From an uncultured Eubacterium sp. (GTDB lineage: Bacteria > Bacillota > Clostridia > Peptostreptococcales > Anaerovoracaceae), in assembly GCA_946614405.1 (NCBI GenBank), contig CAMOGZ010000003.1, positions 1 through 20,009 on the forward strand: DNA of 20,009 nt. Reading direction: 5' to 3'. Both the position numbers and the translations under genes were made by a program. The notes under the pieces are model-generated. The model saw nothing but the letters and a program-made list of their open reading frames with translations. It ran no database searches and had not been told where the DNA came from. Below are positions 6,964-14,784 of the stretch, piece by piece (position 1 is the first letter of the stretch; every line of letters starts with the position of its first letter).

Positions 6964-7515
6964 TTAGTTTCTTCCTTCAGCCTTGTGGATCAGATTGGAG
7001 ATCCGTTTGTAAATAAAGAAGGTGATGATGGAGTTGATACCCGCTTTGGACAGGTTGAAGGGCAGGATCATGGGCAGGATCATGGCTGCCACTGCTTCCT
7101 TCTGCATTCCGTAGAACAGCGGGTCAATAATGTAGTTGGCAATGCACATCACCACGGCCATGGAAATGGTTCCGCAGACCAGGGCGATGATGGCCGCCTT
7201 CCGGGTTCTGTGCAGGCGATAGATGTTACCGGCCACGATGGCGAAGATGCCTGTTGCGATGACGTGCATCAGGAATCCCACCCAGGTGTCCTGTCCCAGG
7301 ATAAACGCCTGAACAAAGGACGCGATGCCGGTAACGATGATGCCGGCCAGGGGTCCGTAAGCGAAGGTGGCGATGAGCACCGGCACGTCCGCCAGTTCAT
7401 ACTTGAAAGCAGGGAACGGCGGGAACGGGAATGACAGGAATACCAGTACGCAGGATATAGCTGTCAGCATGGCCAGTGTCGCCAGTTTCACATTATTGTT
7501 TCGTTTCTCATTCAT
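6964..7515 (-). CDS. ECF transporter substrate-binding (S) protein, RibU-like
   Basis: A 183-residue hydrophobic protein with about six predicted membrane segments and a positively charged N-terminus. The segments FPFPPFPAFKYELADVPVLI and FAYGPLAGIIVTGI (about residues 28-65), and PFNLSKAGINSIITFFIYKRI near the C-terminus, resemble RibU, the riboflavin-specific S component that works with a shared EcfAA'T energy module. No EcfA or EcfT gene is in the window, as is usual for group II S components. I see no FMN riboswitch upstream, because the ATG overlaps the pepV stop by 4 bases (ATGA). AGGAGG lies about 10 bases upstream. The S-component family is firm; the riboflavin assignment is moderate. 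Confidence 0.82.
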   Translation of the reverse strand: MNEKRNNNVKLATLAMLTAISCVLVFLSFPFPPFPAFKYELADVPVLIATFAYGPLAGIIVTGIASFVQAFILGQDTWVGFLMHVIATGIFAIVAGNIYRLHRTRKAAIIALVCGTISMAVVMCIANYIIDPLFYGMQKEAVAAMILPMILPFNLSKAGINSIITFFIYKRISNLIHKAEGRN

Positions 7516-8945
7516 AATACAAAATCCTCCTGGGATAATCTATATATAGTTTCTGCATAGATCTCGATCATCTGGAAATACCGTTCCAGTGTGATGCGCT
7601 CGTTCTTCTGATGCATCCGGTCCTCGTCTCCCGGGAACAGTCCGCCGAAGGCCACGATCCCCGGCGCGGCTTTGGCATAGGTGCCGCCGCCCATGACGAT
7701 GGGGCCGTTCTCTGTGTCTCCGGTCTTCTCCCGGTACACGTCCATCAGGGTCCGGATCAGATTGCTGTCCGCACTGAAGTACAGAGGCTTCTCGCTGCGG
7801 TTCTTCACCACGCCCAGACCGTACTGATCCAGTACCGGCATGATGGTGTCGAAGATCTGCTCCTCCGTGAAGGTCACGGGGTAACGGATGTCGATGCTGA
7901 CGGAGACGGAGTCTCTGTCGTAGCGCACCAGTCCGTTATTCATGGAAAGTCTGCCGGATTCTTCGTCGCTGAAGTCTACCCCCAGCTTCTCTCCGTGAAC
8001 ATTGAATCCGATGTATCGGTTATAGAAGTCGATGAATTCATTGACGTCCTCATTGGCAAAGTTCAGCCGACCCAGGAAGTCAAAGAGGATGGCGATGGCG
8101 TTCAGTCCCTCATCCGGCTGGGCCGCATGGGCGTTCTTACCTTCCGTGGTGATCTCCAGGGATTTCCCCACGCCTTTGATCCGGATCTTGCGTCCGGTGG
8201 CCTCACGGTATGCCGCCGCTTCCTCGCGGATGCTGTCGTAGGTGGCCTTGGTCTCGCTCTTCACCACTGCTCTGGCGTGTTCCGCCACCACGTTGGTGGC
8301 CTCGCCTCCGGAAAGACGAGTCAGGGCCAGTCCCTTGGCCGGTCCCTTGGCAAGCTTTCTGGCGATCTCGAACTCCAGCATTCCCTTCTCCCCGTTGACC
8401 ACGGGAAACTCCCCGTCCGGGGTGAATCCGAAGTCCGGAGCCGGGACGTGTTCCAGATAGTAGTGCATGCCCTTCCAGCTCTTCTCTTCATCCAGTCCCA
8501 GGATCAGACGGATGCGTCTTGCGGGCTCATACCCTGCATCCTTCAGTGCTTTCATGGCGTAGAATGCCGCAAGGAGCGGGCCTTTGTCGTCGGTGGTCCC
8601 TCTTCCGTAGAGATAGCCGTCGGCCTCCTCCGCCGCATAGGGCTCGAATGCCCAGCCCTCTCCCGCCGGTACCACGTCCAGGTGACCCAGGATCCCGATG
8701 GTCTCCCGGCCTTCCCCAAAGTCGATGTGTCCGCCGTAATTGTCGATGTTCTCTGTCTCGAATCCGTATTCTTCCGCCTTTGAAAGCATGTACGCAAAAG
8801 CATCCTGTACGCCCTGTCCGAATGGATAAACTTCTCCATCCCCGGACGTGACAGGATCCCCTGCATCACTCTTGATCTGAATCAGTTCTTTCAAAGTACG
8901 GACAGCCTGGTCTCGGTTTGCTTCTATGGCTTTCGCAAGATCCAT
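7512..8945 (-). CDS. pepV: M20 family dipeptidase PepV
   Basis: A 477-residue zinc peptidase of the M20A family. It shows the two-metal site motifs GHLDVVPAG, GRGTTDDKGP and LDEEKSWKG, then TPDGEFPVVNGEKG, and a late GGGTYAKAAP. PepV cleaves dipeptides with an unblocked N-terminus, freeing amino acids in the cytosol. The start at 8945 is preferred because GGAGG lies 5 bases before it; an ATG four codons upstream (8957) has no ribosome binding site. It begins 21 bases after the nifU-like gene and its stop overlaps the ECF gene. Length is close to the ~470 residues of lactobacillal PepV. Confidence 0.92.
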   Translation of the reverse strand: MDLAKAIEANRDQAVRTLKELIQIKSDAGDPVTSGDGEVYPFGQGVQDAFAYMLSKAEEYGFETENIDNYGGHIDFGEGRETIGILGHLDVVPAGEGWAFEPYAAEEADGYLYGRGTTDDKGPLLAAFYAMKALKDAGYEPARRIRLILGLDEEKSWKGMHYYLEHVPAPDFGFTPDGEFPVVNGEKGMLEFEIARKLAKGPAKGLALTRLSGGEATNVVAEHARAVVKSETKATYDSIREEAAAYREATGRKIRIKGVGKSLEITTEGKNAHAAQPDEGLNAIAILFDFLGRLNFANEDVNEFIDFYNRYIGFNVHGEKLGVDFSDEESGRLSMNNGLVRYDRDSVSVSIDIRYPVTFTEEQIFDTIMPVLDQYGLGVVKNRSEKPLYFSADSNLIRTLMDVYREKTGDTENGPIVMGGGTYAKAAPGIVAFGGLFPGDEDRMHQKNERITLERYFQMIEIYAETIYRLSQEDFVL

Positions 8946-8966
8946 GATGTCCTCCATACTTATCGT

Positions 8967-9191
8967 TTACTGTACTGCCTCTACTCCCTTGATCTCAGGA
9001 ATGACTTCCTTCAGGATCTGCTCAACGATTCCCTTCAGTGTCATCTGGGCACCCGGGCATCCTGCGCAGTGTCCCTGCAGTCTGACCTGAACCACGTTCT
9101 CATCAGTGATTCCTACCAGCTCGATGTCGCCGCCGTCTCTTCTCAGTACCTGTCTGATCTCGTTCAGTGCTTCATTGATTTTCTGTTCCAT
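8967..9191 (-). CDS. NifU-like C-terminal domain protein (Fe-S scaffold or carrier)
   Basis: A 74-residue protein that is just the NifU C-terminal (Nfu) domain: IRQVLRRDGGDIELVGI, then a CAGCPGAQMTLKGIVEQIL segment with a CxxC pair at about residues 42-45. Such proteins bind a labile [4Fe-4S] cluster between two subunits and deliver it to target enzymes. AAGGAA lies about 8 bases before the ATG at 9191. It is the first gene of the operon, downstream of the promoter at 9300-9328. Whether it serves one enzyme in particular cannot be seen. Confidence 0.92.
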   Translation of the reverse strand: MEQKINEALNEIRQVLRRDGGDIELVGITDENVVQVRLQGHCAGCPGAQMTLKGIVEQILKEVIPEIKGVEAVQ

Positions 9192-9299
9192 TTTACTATT
9201 TCCTTTCTATACATGATCCGCGGGCCGCTCCGACGCGTCCACGGCGTTTCTCGTCTCTTATACCCCGCCCTTCGGCAGGGCAAACAGCATTCCTTGCCT

Positions 9300-9328
9300 A
9301 TTATACACGGCTTTCGTGCAATTGTAAA
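9300..9328 (-). promoter_or_regulatory. Promoter of the nifU-pepV-ribU-tsaEB-rimI-tsaD operon
   Basis: On the minus strand TTTACA (9323-9328, 5 of 6) and a perfect TATAAT (9300-9305) are separated by 17 bases. The spacer contains CACG-gcttt-CGTG (9306-9318), a short dyad. Transcription would start near 9293, leaving a leader of about 100 bases before the nifU-like gene. Confidence 0.8.
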
Positions 9329-9374
9329 TTATTAATTCGCCCCGGGCTGCGGCGCGTCAGTGCAGTCCCGGCCT

Positions 9375-9418
9375 CCTTAGGATTTTGTGTACACACGTGT
9401 GTACACAAAATTCTAAGG
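9375..9418. repeat. 44-base near-perfect palindrome
   Basis: Positions 9375-9396 and 9397-9418 are reverse complements with a single mismatch (9381 with 9412). The inner 30 bases, 9382-9411, are perfectly symmetric and contain two TGTACA words (9388-9393 and 9400-9405). It lies about 46 bases upstream of the -35 of the nifU operon and just after the LtrA-like gene. There is no adjacent U-tract of terminator type. It may be an operator, a cruciform or RNA hairpin, or a copy of a dispersed palindromic repeat. Confidence 0.85.
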
Positions 9419-9419
9419 G

Positions 9420-9439
9420 AGCGCAGAGTCCACTGCGCT
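9420..9439 (-). other. Hairpin overlapping the LtrA-like stop codon
   Basis: On the minus strand AGCGCAG-TGGACT-CTGCGCT forms a 7-base-pair stem beginning within the TAG stop, followed by CCCTTAGAATTTTG and then the large palindrome. The two hairpins together may stop or stabilise the ltrA-side transcript; the U-tract is poor, so a standard terminator is not claimed. Confidence 0.4.
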
Positions 9440-10586
9440 AGGCTTTGTGCCGGCGGTTGAGCTTAATGATGAGGAACCAGCAGCCATAGACATAGGCCAC
9501 GGCGATGGCAATGCTGACCCAGGGATTCCGATAGAACAAAGCCGTCAGCACTGCGAAGCAGATGCTGAGTCCCAGCTCTTTCAGGAAGAACCGGCGGGCC
9601 GCGGCGCCGTGAATGTCCGAGTATCTCCCGATAAAGAACAGGAATATGAAATACAGCAGGAAGAATACCGCGATGAAGATGTTCTTCGGGACGGCGTCCA
9701 CCTCCGGCATCCGCATGAACTCCAGCGCCACCGTGATGTTGCTGAGGCTGAAGATCAGGAAGATATGGAGGATCATATAGGCGTTATTGCTGACGGACAT
9801 CTCCCGGTCGATGATGTGGTCGTAGAGATAGCCGTAGCTGGAGTAGAGCCCCGCCACGATAAGGAATGCCATCAGGGAGAAGTAGACCGAGCTTACACTG
9901 AACTCGTCGGTGAAGTACTCGGAGATGGCGATGATCATCTCCCCGAAGGAGAAGACCACGTACAGCATGATGCGCTCCGTCAGATGGGGGAAATCCACCG
10001 CCACCAGGGAGTTGATCCCCTTGGAAAAAATGGACGCCAGCATGCCGAAAAGCAGGGCCAGGGGTGACAGGGGCAGTCCCGTCATGTGGTAAATCGGGAC
10101 GGACACCAGGATGATCCCTGCCTCGGCGAGGATCAGGATCAGCGTGTGCTTCAGATGGACCGTCTCCCAGGGCATCAGGCCGCTCTGAGCGCGGAGCTTC
10201 AGGTAGTACTGCAGGGCGATGTTCAGCATGATCAAAGCCCAGGCGATGTTGTAGCGGTCGTAGTACAGCATCCAGTCCAGCCGTGTTCCCGTGGCCACGT
10301 AGTAGAGCAGATACATGTTCACGAAGAGGGCGATGTATTCCGCCTTGTCATTGGTGCCGTAGCGATTGATGAACAGAGTAGTGAAGTACCAGATGTGCAG
10401 GGCGACGAGGGTGCATAAACAATAGGTCAGGAACATGCCCCCGGGGATGAACCCGTCCTCCACGTGATGGATCAGGGAGCTGTTCCGGCCGATGATGTAA
10501 ACGAAGATCAGGTCGTAGATCAGCTCGATGTATTCCACCTTCTTCTCACTCTGATCTTCCAGAAATTCATGGATTCTCTCAGTCAT
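9438..10586 (-). CDS. LtrA-like multi-pass membrane protein
   Basis: A 382-residue integral membrane protein with roughly ten hydrophobic segments. It resembles the low temperature requirement protein A (LtrA) family: an acidic N-terminus followed by EYIELIYDLIFVYIIGR, and in the middle FPHLTERIMLYVVFSFGEMIIAI, where the H-x-x-ER and FGE motifs are the most conserved in the family. The biochemical function of LtrA proteins is unknown; the name comes from a cold-growth phenotype reported in Listeria. The ATG at 10586 has GAGGAT a few bases upstream. It is 49 bases downstream of glnS, across a 9-base-pair hairpin. Confidence 0.75.
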   Translation of the reverse strand: MTERIHEFLEDQSEKKVEYIELIYDLIFVYIIGRNSSLIHHVEDGFIPGGMFLTYCLCTLVALHIWYFTTLFINRYGTNDKAEYIALFVNMYLLYYVATGTRLDWMLYYDRYNIAWALIMLNIALQYYLKLRAQSGLMPWETVHLKHTLILILAEAGIILVSVPIYHMTGLPLSPLALLFGMLASIFSKGINSLVAVDFPHLTERIMLYVVFSFGEMIIAISEYFTDEFSVSSVYFSLMAFLIVAGLYSSYGYLYDHIIDREMSVSNNAYMILHIFLIFSLSNITVALEFMRMPEVDAVPKNIFIAVFFLLYFIFLFFIGRYSDIHGAAARRFFLKELGLSICFAVLTALFYRNPWVSIAIAVAYVYGCWFLIIKLNRRHKA

Positions 10587-10601
10587 GTCGTATCCTCGTA
10601 A

Positions 10602-10626
10602 TAAGGGCTGCCATCACTGGCAGCCC
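10602..10626 (-). terminator. Hairpin between glnS and the LtrA-like gene
   Basis: A 9-base-pair GC-rich stem (10605-10613 with 10618-10626) with a 4-base loop begins 9 bases after the glnS stop. On the minus strand it is followed by TTATTA, a weak U-tract, and the next gene's ribosome binding site. It is probably a partial terminator that lowers ltrA expression relative to glnS. Confidence 0.55.
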
Positions 10627-10635
10627 GTGAACCTT

Positions 10636-12282
10636 CTATTTCTTGGGTTTGAAAGAGCTCTTCAGATCCACGATGCGGTTGAAGACCTTCTCTTTGTCAT
10701 TGGTAAGCTTGGCATCGGCGATGTAATAGCCGTGACGGAAGAACTGGAACCGCTCTCCCGGCTGCGCGTCTGCCAGGGAAGGCTCTGCGTAGCAGATCTT
10801 CTCCTCCAGGGAGTTCGGGTTCAGCACGTTCTCGCCGTTCTCGTCTTCCACATACAGATAGTTGTAGTTTCTGACGCGGATGGGAACCGCCGTCTTGGCA
10901 TCCACGAAATGGATGGTGCCCTTGACCTTGCGGCCTTCGAATCCGCTGCCGGAGCGGGTCTCGGGATCGTAGGTGCAGAGCAGCTCCTTGATGCTGCCGT
11001 CCTCGTTCTTCACTACCTCATTGCAGGTGATGAAGTATGCTCCCTTGAAACGGACCTCGTTTCCGGGGAACAGACGGAAGTATTTCTTCACCGGAACTTC
11101 CATGAAGTCCGCACCGTCGATGTACAGCTCTCTGGAGAAGGGGATCTCGCGGGTACCCATTTCCGGTACGTTGCGGTTGTTCTCCACCTCGCACATCTCG
11201 CTGGCGTCTTCCGGATAGTTGGTGATGATGACCTTGATGGGGTCTTCGATCACATTCCGGGCCTGGACTTTGTTCTGCAGGTCGTCGCGGATGCAGTGCT
11301 CCAGCATGGCCACGTCGATGGTGCTGTTGCCCTTGGCCACGCCGATCTCCTCGCAGAAGTTGCGGATGGACTCAGGGGTGTAGCCCCGGCGGCGCAGGCC
11401 TGCGATGGTCGGCATTCTCGGGTCGTCCCAGCCCTCCACGGTGCCGTCATCCACCAAAGCCTTCAGCAGGCGCTTGCTCATGACGGTGTGAGTCAGGTTC
11501 AGGCGGGCGAACTCGATCTGCTTGGGCGGATGAGGCCAGAATCCCACTTCTCTCAGGACCCAGTCGTAGAGAGGACGATGGTCCTCGAACTCCAGGGTGC
11601 AGATGGAGTGGGTGATGCCCTCTATGGCATCCTCGATAGGATGCGCAAAGTCGTACATCGGGTAGATGCACCACTTGTCTCCGGTGTTGTGATGCTCGGT
11701 GTGAGCGATACGGTAGATGATGGGATCTCTCATGTTGATGTTCGGAGAGGCCATATCGATCCGTGCGCGGAGTGTGCGCTCTCCGTCGGCGAACTCTCCG
11801 GCTCTCATTCTCTCGAACAAAGCCAAAGCTTCCTCGGGGCTCTGGTCCCGGTTGGGGCTCGGTGTCCCGGGCTTGGTCAGGGTTCCGCGGTACTCGCGCA
11901 TCTGCTCCGGTGTCAGGTCATCCACGTAGGCAAGGCCCTTCTTGATCAAAGTCACAGCAGCCTCGTACATGGTATCAAAGTAGTCGGATGCCCACAGGCG
12001 CTTCTCCCATGTGAAGCCCAGCCAGCGTACATCTTCCTCGATGGAATCAACATATTCCACGTCTTCCTTGACCGGGTTGGTATCATCGTAACGCAGGTTG
12101 GTCTTGCCGCCGTACTTCTGCGCTGTGGTGAAGTTCAGGCAGATGGACTTGGCATGTCCGATGTGAAGGTAGCCATTCGGTTCCGGCGGGAAACGGGTAT
12201 AGACCTTTCCGCCGTAGGTCCCTTCTTCATTGTCCTTGTCGATGATGTTGTGGATAAAGTTATTGGATTTATTCTCACTCAT
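10636..12282 (-). CDS. glnS: Glutaminyl-tRNA synthetase
   Basis: A 548-residue class I aminoacyl-tRNA synthetase that charges tRNA-Gln with glutamine. The N-terminal [17 protein letters not shown] contains the HIGH motif at 40-43, and the VMSKR motif (KMSKS-type) is at 268-271. The [12 protein letters not shown] form, the [21 protein letters not shown] segment and the C-terminal two-barrel anticodon-binding region distinguish GlnRS from GluRS. E. coli GlnRS is 554 residues. The ATG at 12282 has GGAGG 6 bases upstream; an in-frame TTG four codons earlier falls in that ribosome binding site. Many Firmicutes lack GlnRS and use GluRS with GatCAB, so its presence is notable. It starts 20 bases after the LCP gene. 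Confidence 0.96.
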   Translation of the reverse strand: MSENKSNNFIHNIIDKDNEEGTYGGKVYTRFPPEPNGYLHIGHAKSICLNFTTAQKYGGKTNLRYDDTNPVKEDVEYVDSIEEDVRWLGFTWEKRLWASDYFDTMYEAAVTLIKKGLAYVDDLTPEQMREYRGTLTKPGTPSPNRDQSPEEALALFERMRAGEFADGERTLRARIDMASPNINMRDPIIYRIAHTEHHNTGDKWCIYPMYDFAHPIEDAIEGITHSICTLEFEDHRPLYDWVLREVGFWPHPPKQIEFARLNLTHTVMSKRLLKALVDDGTVEGWDDPRMPTIAGLRRRGYTPESIRNFCEEIGVAKGNSTIDVAMLEHCIRDDLQNKVQARNVIEDPIKVIITNYPEDASEMCEVENNRNVPEMGTREIPFSRELYIDGADFMEVPVKKYFRLFPGNEVRFKGAYFITCNEVVKNEDGSIKELLCTYDPETRSGSGFEGRKVKGTIHFVDAKTAVPIRVRNYNYLYVEDENGENVLNPNSLEEKICYAEPSLADAQPGERFQFFRHGYYIADAKLTNDKEKVFNRIVDLKSSFKPKK

Positions 12283-12302
12283 GGTTTCCTCCAATGGTTC
12301 TA

Positions 12303-13664
12303 TTACATAACACCTGTGGTGTAAATAATTTCTTCATTGATCTGACGGCACTGCTTGGACAGCTTGTATCCCGTCTGCCCGAAGGCCTTCTTGTGGAGCC
12401 ATTTGACGTTGGTCTCCAGGGTCCTGGGCACCACGTACCAGACCTCGTTCAGCAGTCCGTCGTAGTAGTTATTGGCCTTCGGCCAGCTGATGCTCTTCCC
12501 GATGTCATAGCGCGGGAACTGGGCCATGAAGGACATGAGGTCCGTCTGGCTCATATTGGTGCGGATCTGAGGCATGACGTCCTTAGACAAAGCCCCTGCC
12601 TTCCACGGATGGGTGGCCGCCTTCTTCATGACAGCGGACATGACCTTCTTATACCGGTCGCCTCTGCCCTTGTCTCCGCCGGAGTTCTTACGGATCCGGC
12701 AGTAGGTGGTGGCCTGAACGCCGTCCAGTGTCTGGACGCCCTTCTTCTTGATCTTATGGTATTTCTTTCCCACGTTCTTTCCGGTCTCCGGTCCCCAGTG
12801 ATTCAGATCGCCGATCTCCTTCTTCTTGACATCCACCTCGATGCCGCCCAGGGTATCCACGGTGTCCGCCACAGCCTTCCAGTTGAAGATCACGAATTCC
12901 TCGATGTTCAGATCCAGAGTCCGGTTCAGTGCCGCGATGGTGTTCGGCCCGCCGCCGTATGCGTGAGCGTGGGTCAGCTTATCCAGCATCAGTTCCCCGT
13001 CCGGTCCCGTCATCTTGACGTAAGAGTCACGCATGACGGAGATCATCTTCACATCTCCGGTCTTCTTGTTGATGCTGAGGATGATGATGGCGTCGGTGCG
13101 GCTGCCGTCGTAGCCCTCGCCCTTCCGGGCGTCGGAGCCCAGGATGGCGATATTCCGGTAATCCTTCAGATCCTCTGCAGCCTTGTCGCTGATCCCCAGG
13201 TCATAGTCCGAGGTATCCACCCTGTCCAGGTTGGACGTGATGCTCATAATATATGCCACCAGCAGGATGATCAGAATGATCAGGATCAGAAGGATCCGGC
13301 GGATCCGTCTGCCCAGGCTCTTTTTCTTCTTGGGCTTCTTCTGTTTCTTCCGGCTGTGGTCCCGGCCGCCTCCGTCGTGGCCTCCTCCGGAGCGTGCCGC
13401 TCTGGGCGGCGGCGCCTCGTGGGATGCGGCCTCCCGGGCTGCCAGGTAGTCGTCATATGAGTAGGCCGGTTTGTAACGGCTCTTCTCATATTCATCATAA
13501 TCAAAGTCATCAAAAGAGTAGCCGGTCTTCTGTCTTTCCTTCTGCAGACGACGGGCCCTCTCTGCGCGTGCTTTCGCCTCATATTCCGCCGCAGCCCTCG
13601 CATACTCCGGATCCTCCAGCTGTCGGATCAAATCAGGACTGTAACGGCGCTTCTCTAATTCCAT
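12303..13664 (-). CDS. LytR-CpsA-Psr (LCP) family cell wall glycopolymer ligase
   Basis: A 453-residue membrane protein. Residues 1-123 are cytoplasmic: a charged coiled region, a tyrosine-rich part (Tyr 49, 56, 59, 64, 68, 70, 73), a glycine and proline patch, and a basic run ending RRIRR. One membrane segment follows (124-142), then the extracellular LCP domain: [41 protein letters not shown], the [10 protein letters not shown] strand and [19 protein letters not shown], whose arginines and aspartates bind pyrophosphate-lipid substrates. LCP enzymes transfer teichoic acids or capsule from lipid carriers to peptidoglycan. The start at 13664 has AAGGA 5 bases upstream and fits the promoter position; an ATG at 13679 (5 codons earlier) is an alternative. 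Confidence 0.9.
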   Translation of the reverse strand: MELEKRRYSPDLIRQLEDPEYARAAAEYEAKARAERARRLQKERQKTGYSFDDFDYDEYEKSRYKPAYSYDDYLAAREAASHEAPPPRAARSGGGHDGGGRDHSRKKQKKPKKKKSLGRRIRRILLILIILIILLVAYIMSITSNLDRVDTSDYDLGISDKAAEDLKDYRNIAILGSDARKGEGYDGSRTDAIIILSINKKTGDVKMISVMRDSYVKMTGPDGELMLDKLTHAHAYGGGPNTIAALNRTLDLNIEEFVIFNWKAVADTVDTLGGIEVDVKKKEIGDLNHWGPETGKNVGKKYHKIKKKGVQTLDGVQATTYCRIRKNSGGDKGRGDRYKKVMSAVMKKAATHPWKAGALSKDVMPQIRTNMSQTDLMSFMAQFPRYDIGKSISWPKANNYYDGLLNEVWYVVPRTLETNVKWLHKKAFGQTGYKLSKQCRQINEEIIYTTGVM

Positions 13665-13686
13665 TGTTTTCCTTGTCATGCCTACT

Positions 13687-13715
13687 ATATTACCATGGTA
13701 TCATTGAAATTGCAA
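13687..13715 (-). promoter_or_regulatory. Candidate promoter of the LCP-glnS operon
   Basis: On the minus strand TTGCAA (13710-13715) and TAATAT (13687-13692) are 17 bases apart; each matches 4 of 6 consensus bases. TATAGT at 13684-13689 is an alternative -10. Either would put the transcript start near 13677-13680, which favours the 13664 ATG. Confidence 0.45.
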
Positions 13716-13754
13716 CAAAAAGAGCAAGGGCCGCGGCGCGGCCCTGTTGGCTCT
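13716..13754 (-). terminator. Intrinsic terminator of the ABC transporter-deacetylase operon
   Basis: On the minus strand an outer AGAGC/GCTCT stem (13750-13754 with 13721-13725) encloses a GC-rich 7-base-pair stem (13728-13734 with 13738-13744, loop of 3), then TTTTTGTTG. It starts inside the stop codon of the deacetylase gene and separates that operon from the LCP gene. Confidence 0.88.
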
Positions 13755-14769
13755 AGATCATCGAAATGAAATCCGCCAGTGCGATGTCTCCGTTGACGCG
13801 GACGCGCTTCAGAAGGAGCTTGTCGTCACCGGGGTGGATCTTGCCGTTTTCTGTGGTGAAGGCCAGTTTGAAGCCGGCATCCTCCACGGCTTTGCGGCAG
13901 TCGTCGGTGTAGTCACCGAAGGGATAAGCAAATGCATTGGCATGTCCCAGGATCCCGGAGGATTTCTGCAGATCCGCCACCGCCTCGTCGTGGGACAGGG
14001 CGGTGAAGATCCCACCGTGACCGACGTTTCCGCCGGAACGGTGCATGTTGTCCGAGTGGGATTCCAGGTCGATATGCTTGTACTTCTTATCCACCATATC
14101 CTGGCCATTCTTGGAAGTAATGACGAAGGAGGTGGCATAGACGTCCATCTTCTCGATGAGGGGCGCGCCATACTTGATGAAGCCCTTGGTGGCATCGTCA
14201 AAGGTCAGCACCACGCTCTTCTCAGGAAGATCGATCTTTCCGTCCAGGTAGTCCTCCACCTCAGACCAGGTGGGGAAGTAGTACCGCTGGTCCACCAGGA
14301 AATCCAGCTGCGCCTTCAGATTCGTCTTGGAGATCATGTTGGCGTCTACATTTTCCGGTGGTTTCTTGTCATCGTAAACATCGTGATACATCAGGACCGC
14401 CAGACCGCGCTCTTTACCTTGGTCGGTCTGTTCCGGCATGACCACCTGGATGGTCCGGGTGGCGACGGCGGAATTGCCCTGATCGTCCGTCACTTTATAG
14501 TCGATATGATAAGTTCCGGAGGTCCGCATAATGGGAACCTCGAACTCCACCTGATCGGTAATGTCCTTACCGGCTGCCGTCTGGGCCGAGAAACCCGGCT
14601 CCTGATACTGACTGCCGAACTCTACCGTGGTGATCGTATTGCCGCCCTCCAGTGTGATCACCGGGGGCATTTCTCTGTCACGGTCCATACTGCTGAAGAT
14701 GAAGGCACCTCCTGCAATCAGCGCCACAAGCAGCAGGACGATGAGGATCGTCCATCCTTTTGTTTTCAT
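13753..14769 (-). CDS. Membrane-anchored polysaccharide deacetylase with Ig-like domain
   Basis: A 338-residue extracytoplasmic protein: an N-terminal membrane anchor (about 6-25), an Ig-like (DUF5011-type) domain at about 36-112 with GSQYQEPGFSAQTAAGKDIT and a TRTIQVV end, then a NodB-type deacetylase domain from about 120. Catalytic landmarks are TFDD at 189-192 (D191/D192), ESHSDNMH with H238 and H243, and AYPFGDY. NodB enzymes remove acetyl groups from N-acetylated sugars, such as peptidoglycan or surface glycans, using a divalent metal. The metal motif is HSxxxH, one residue longer than the common H[ST]xxH. GGGGAGG lies 5 bases before the ATG. It follows the second ABC protein by 15 bases, so the two are co-transcribed. 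Substrate is not deducible. Confidence 0.88.
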   Translation of the reverse strand: MKTKGWTILIVLLLVALIAGGAFIFSSMDRDREMPPVITLEGGNTITTVEFGSQYQEPGFSAQTAAGKDITDQVEFEVPIMRTSGTYHIDYKVTDDQGNSAVATRTIQVVMPEQTDQGKERGLAVLMYHDVYDDKKPPENVDANMISKTNLKAQLDFLVDQRYYFPTWSEVEDYLDGKIDLPEKSVVLTFDDATKGFIKYGAPLIEKMDVYATSFVITSKNGQDMVDKKYKHIDLESHSDNMHRSGGNVGHGGIFTALSHDEAVADLQKSSGILGHANAFAYPFGDYTDDCRKAVEDAGFKLAFTTENGKIHPGDDKLLLKRVRVNGDIALADFISMI

Positions 14770-14784
14770 CCATACCTCCCCTTT

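Noticed and set aside
6964..7515. FMN riboswitch control of the RibU-like gene
   Set aside because: The start overlaps the pepV stop, so there is no untranslated leader in which such an element could lie.
10585..12324. A long plus-strand open frame opposite glnS
   Set aside because: It lies fully antisense to a well-recognised synthetase, has no ribosome binding site or family resemblance, and reflects the GC-biased third positions of the real gene.
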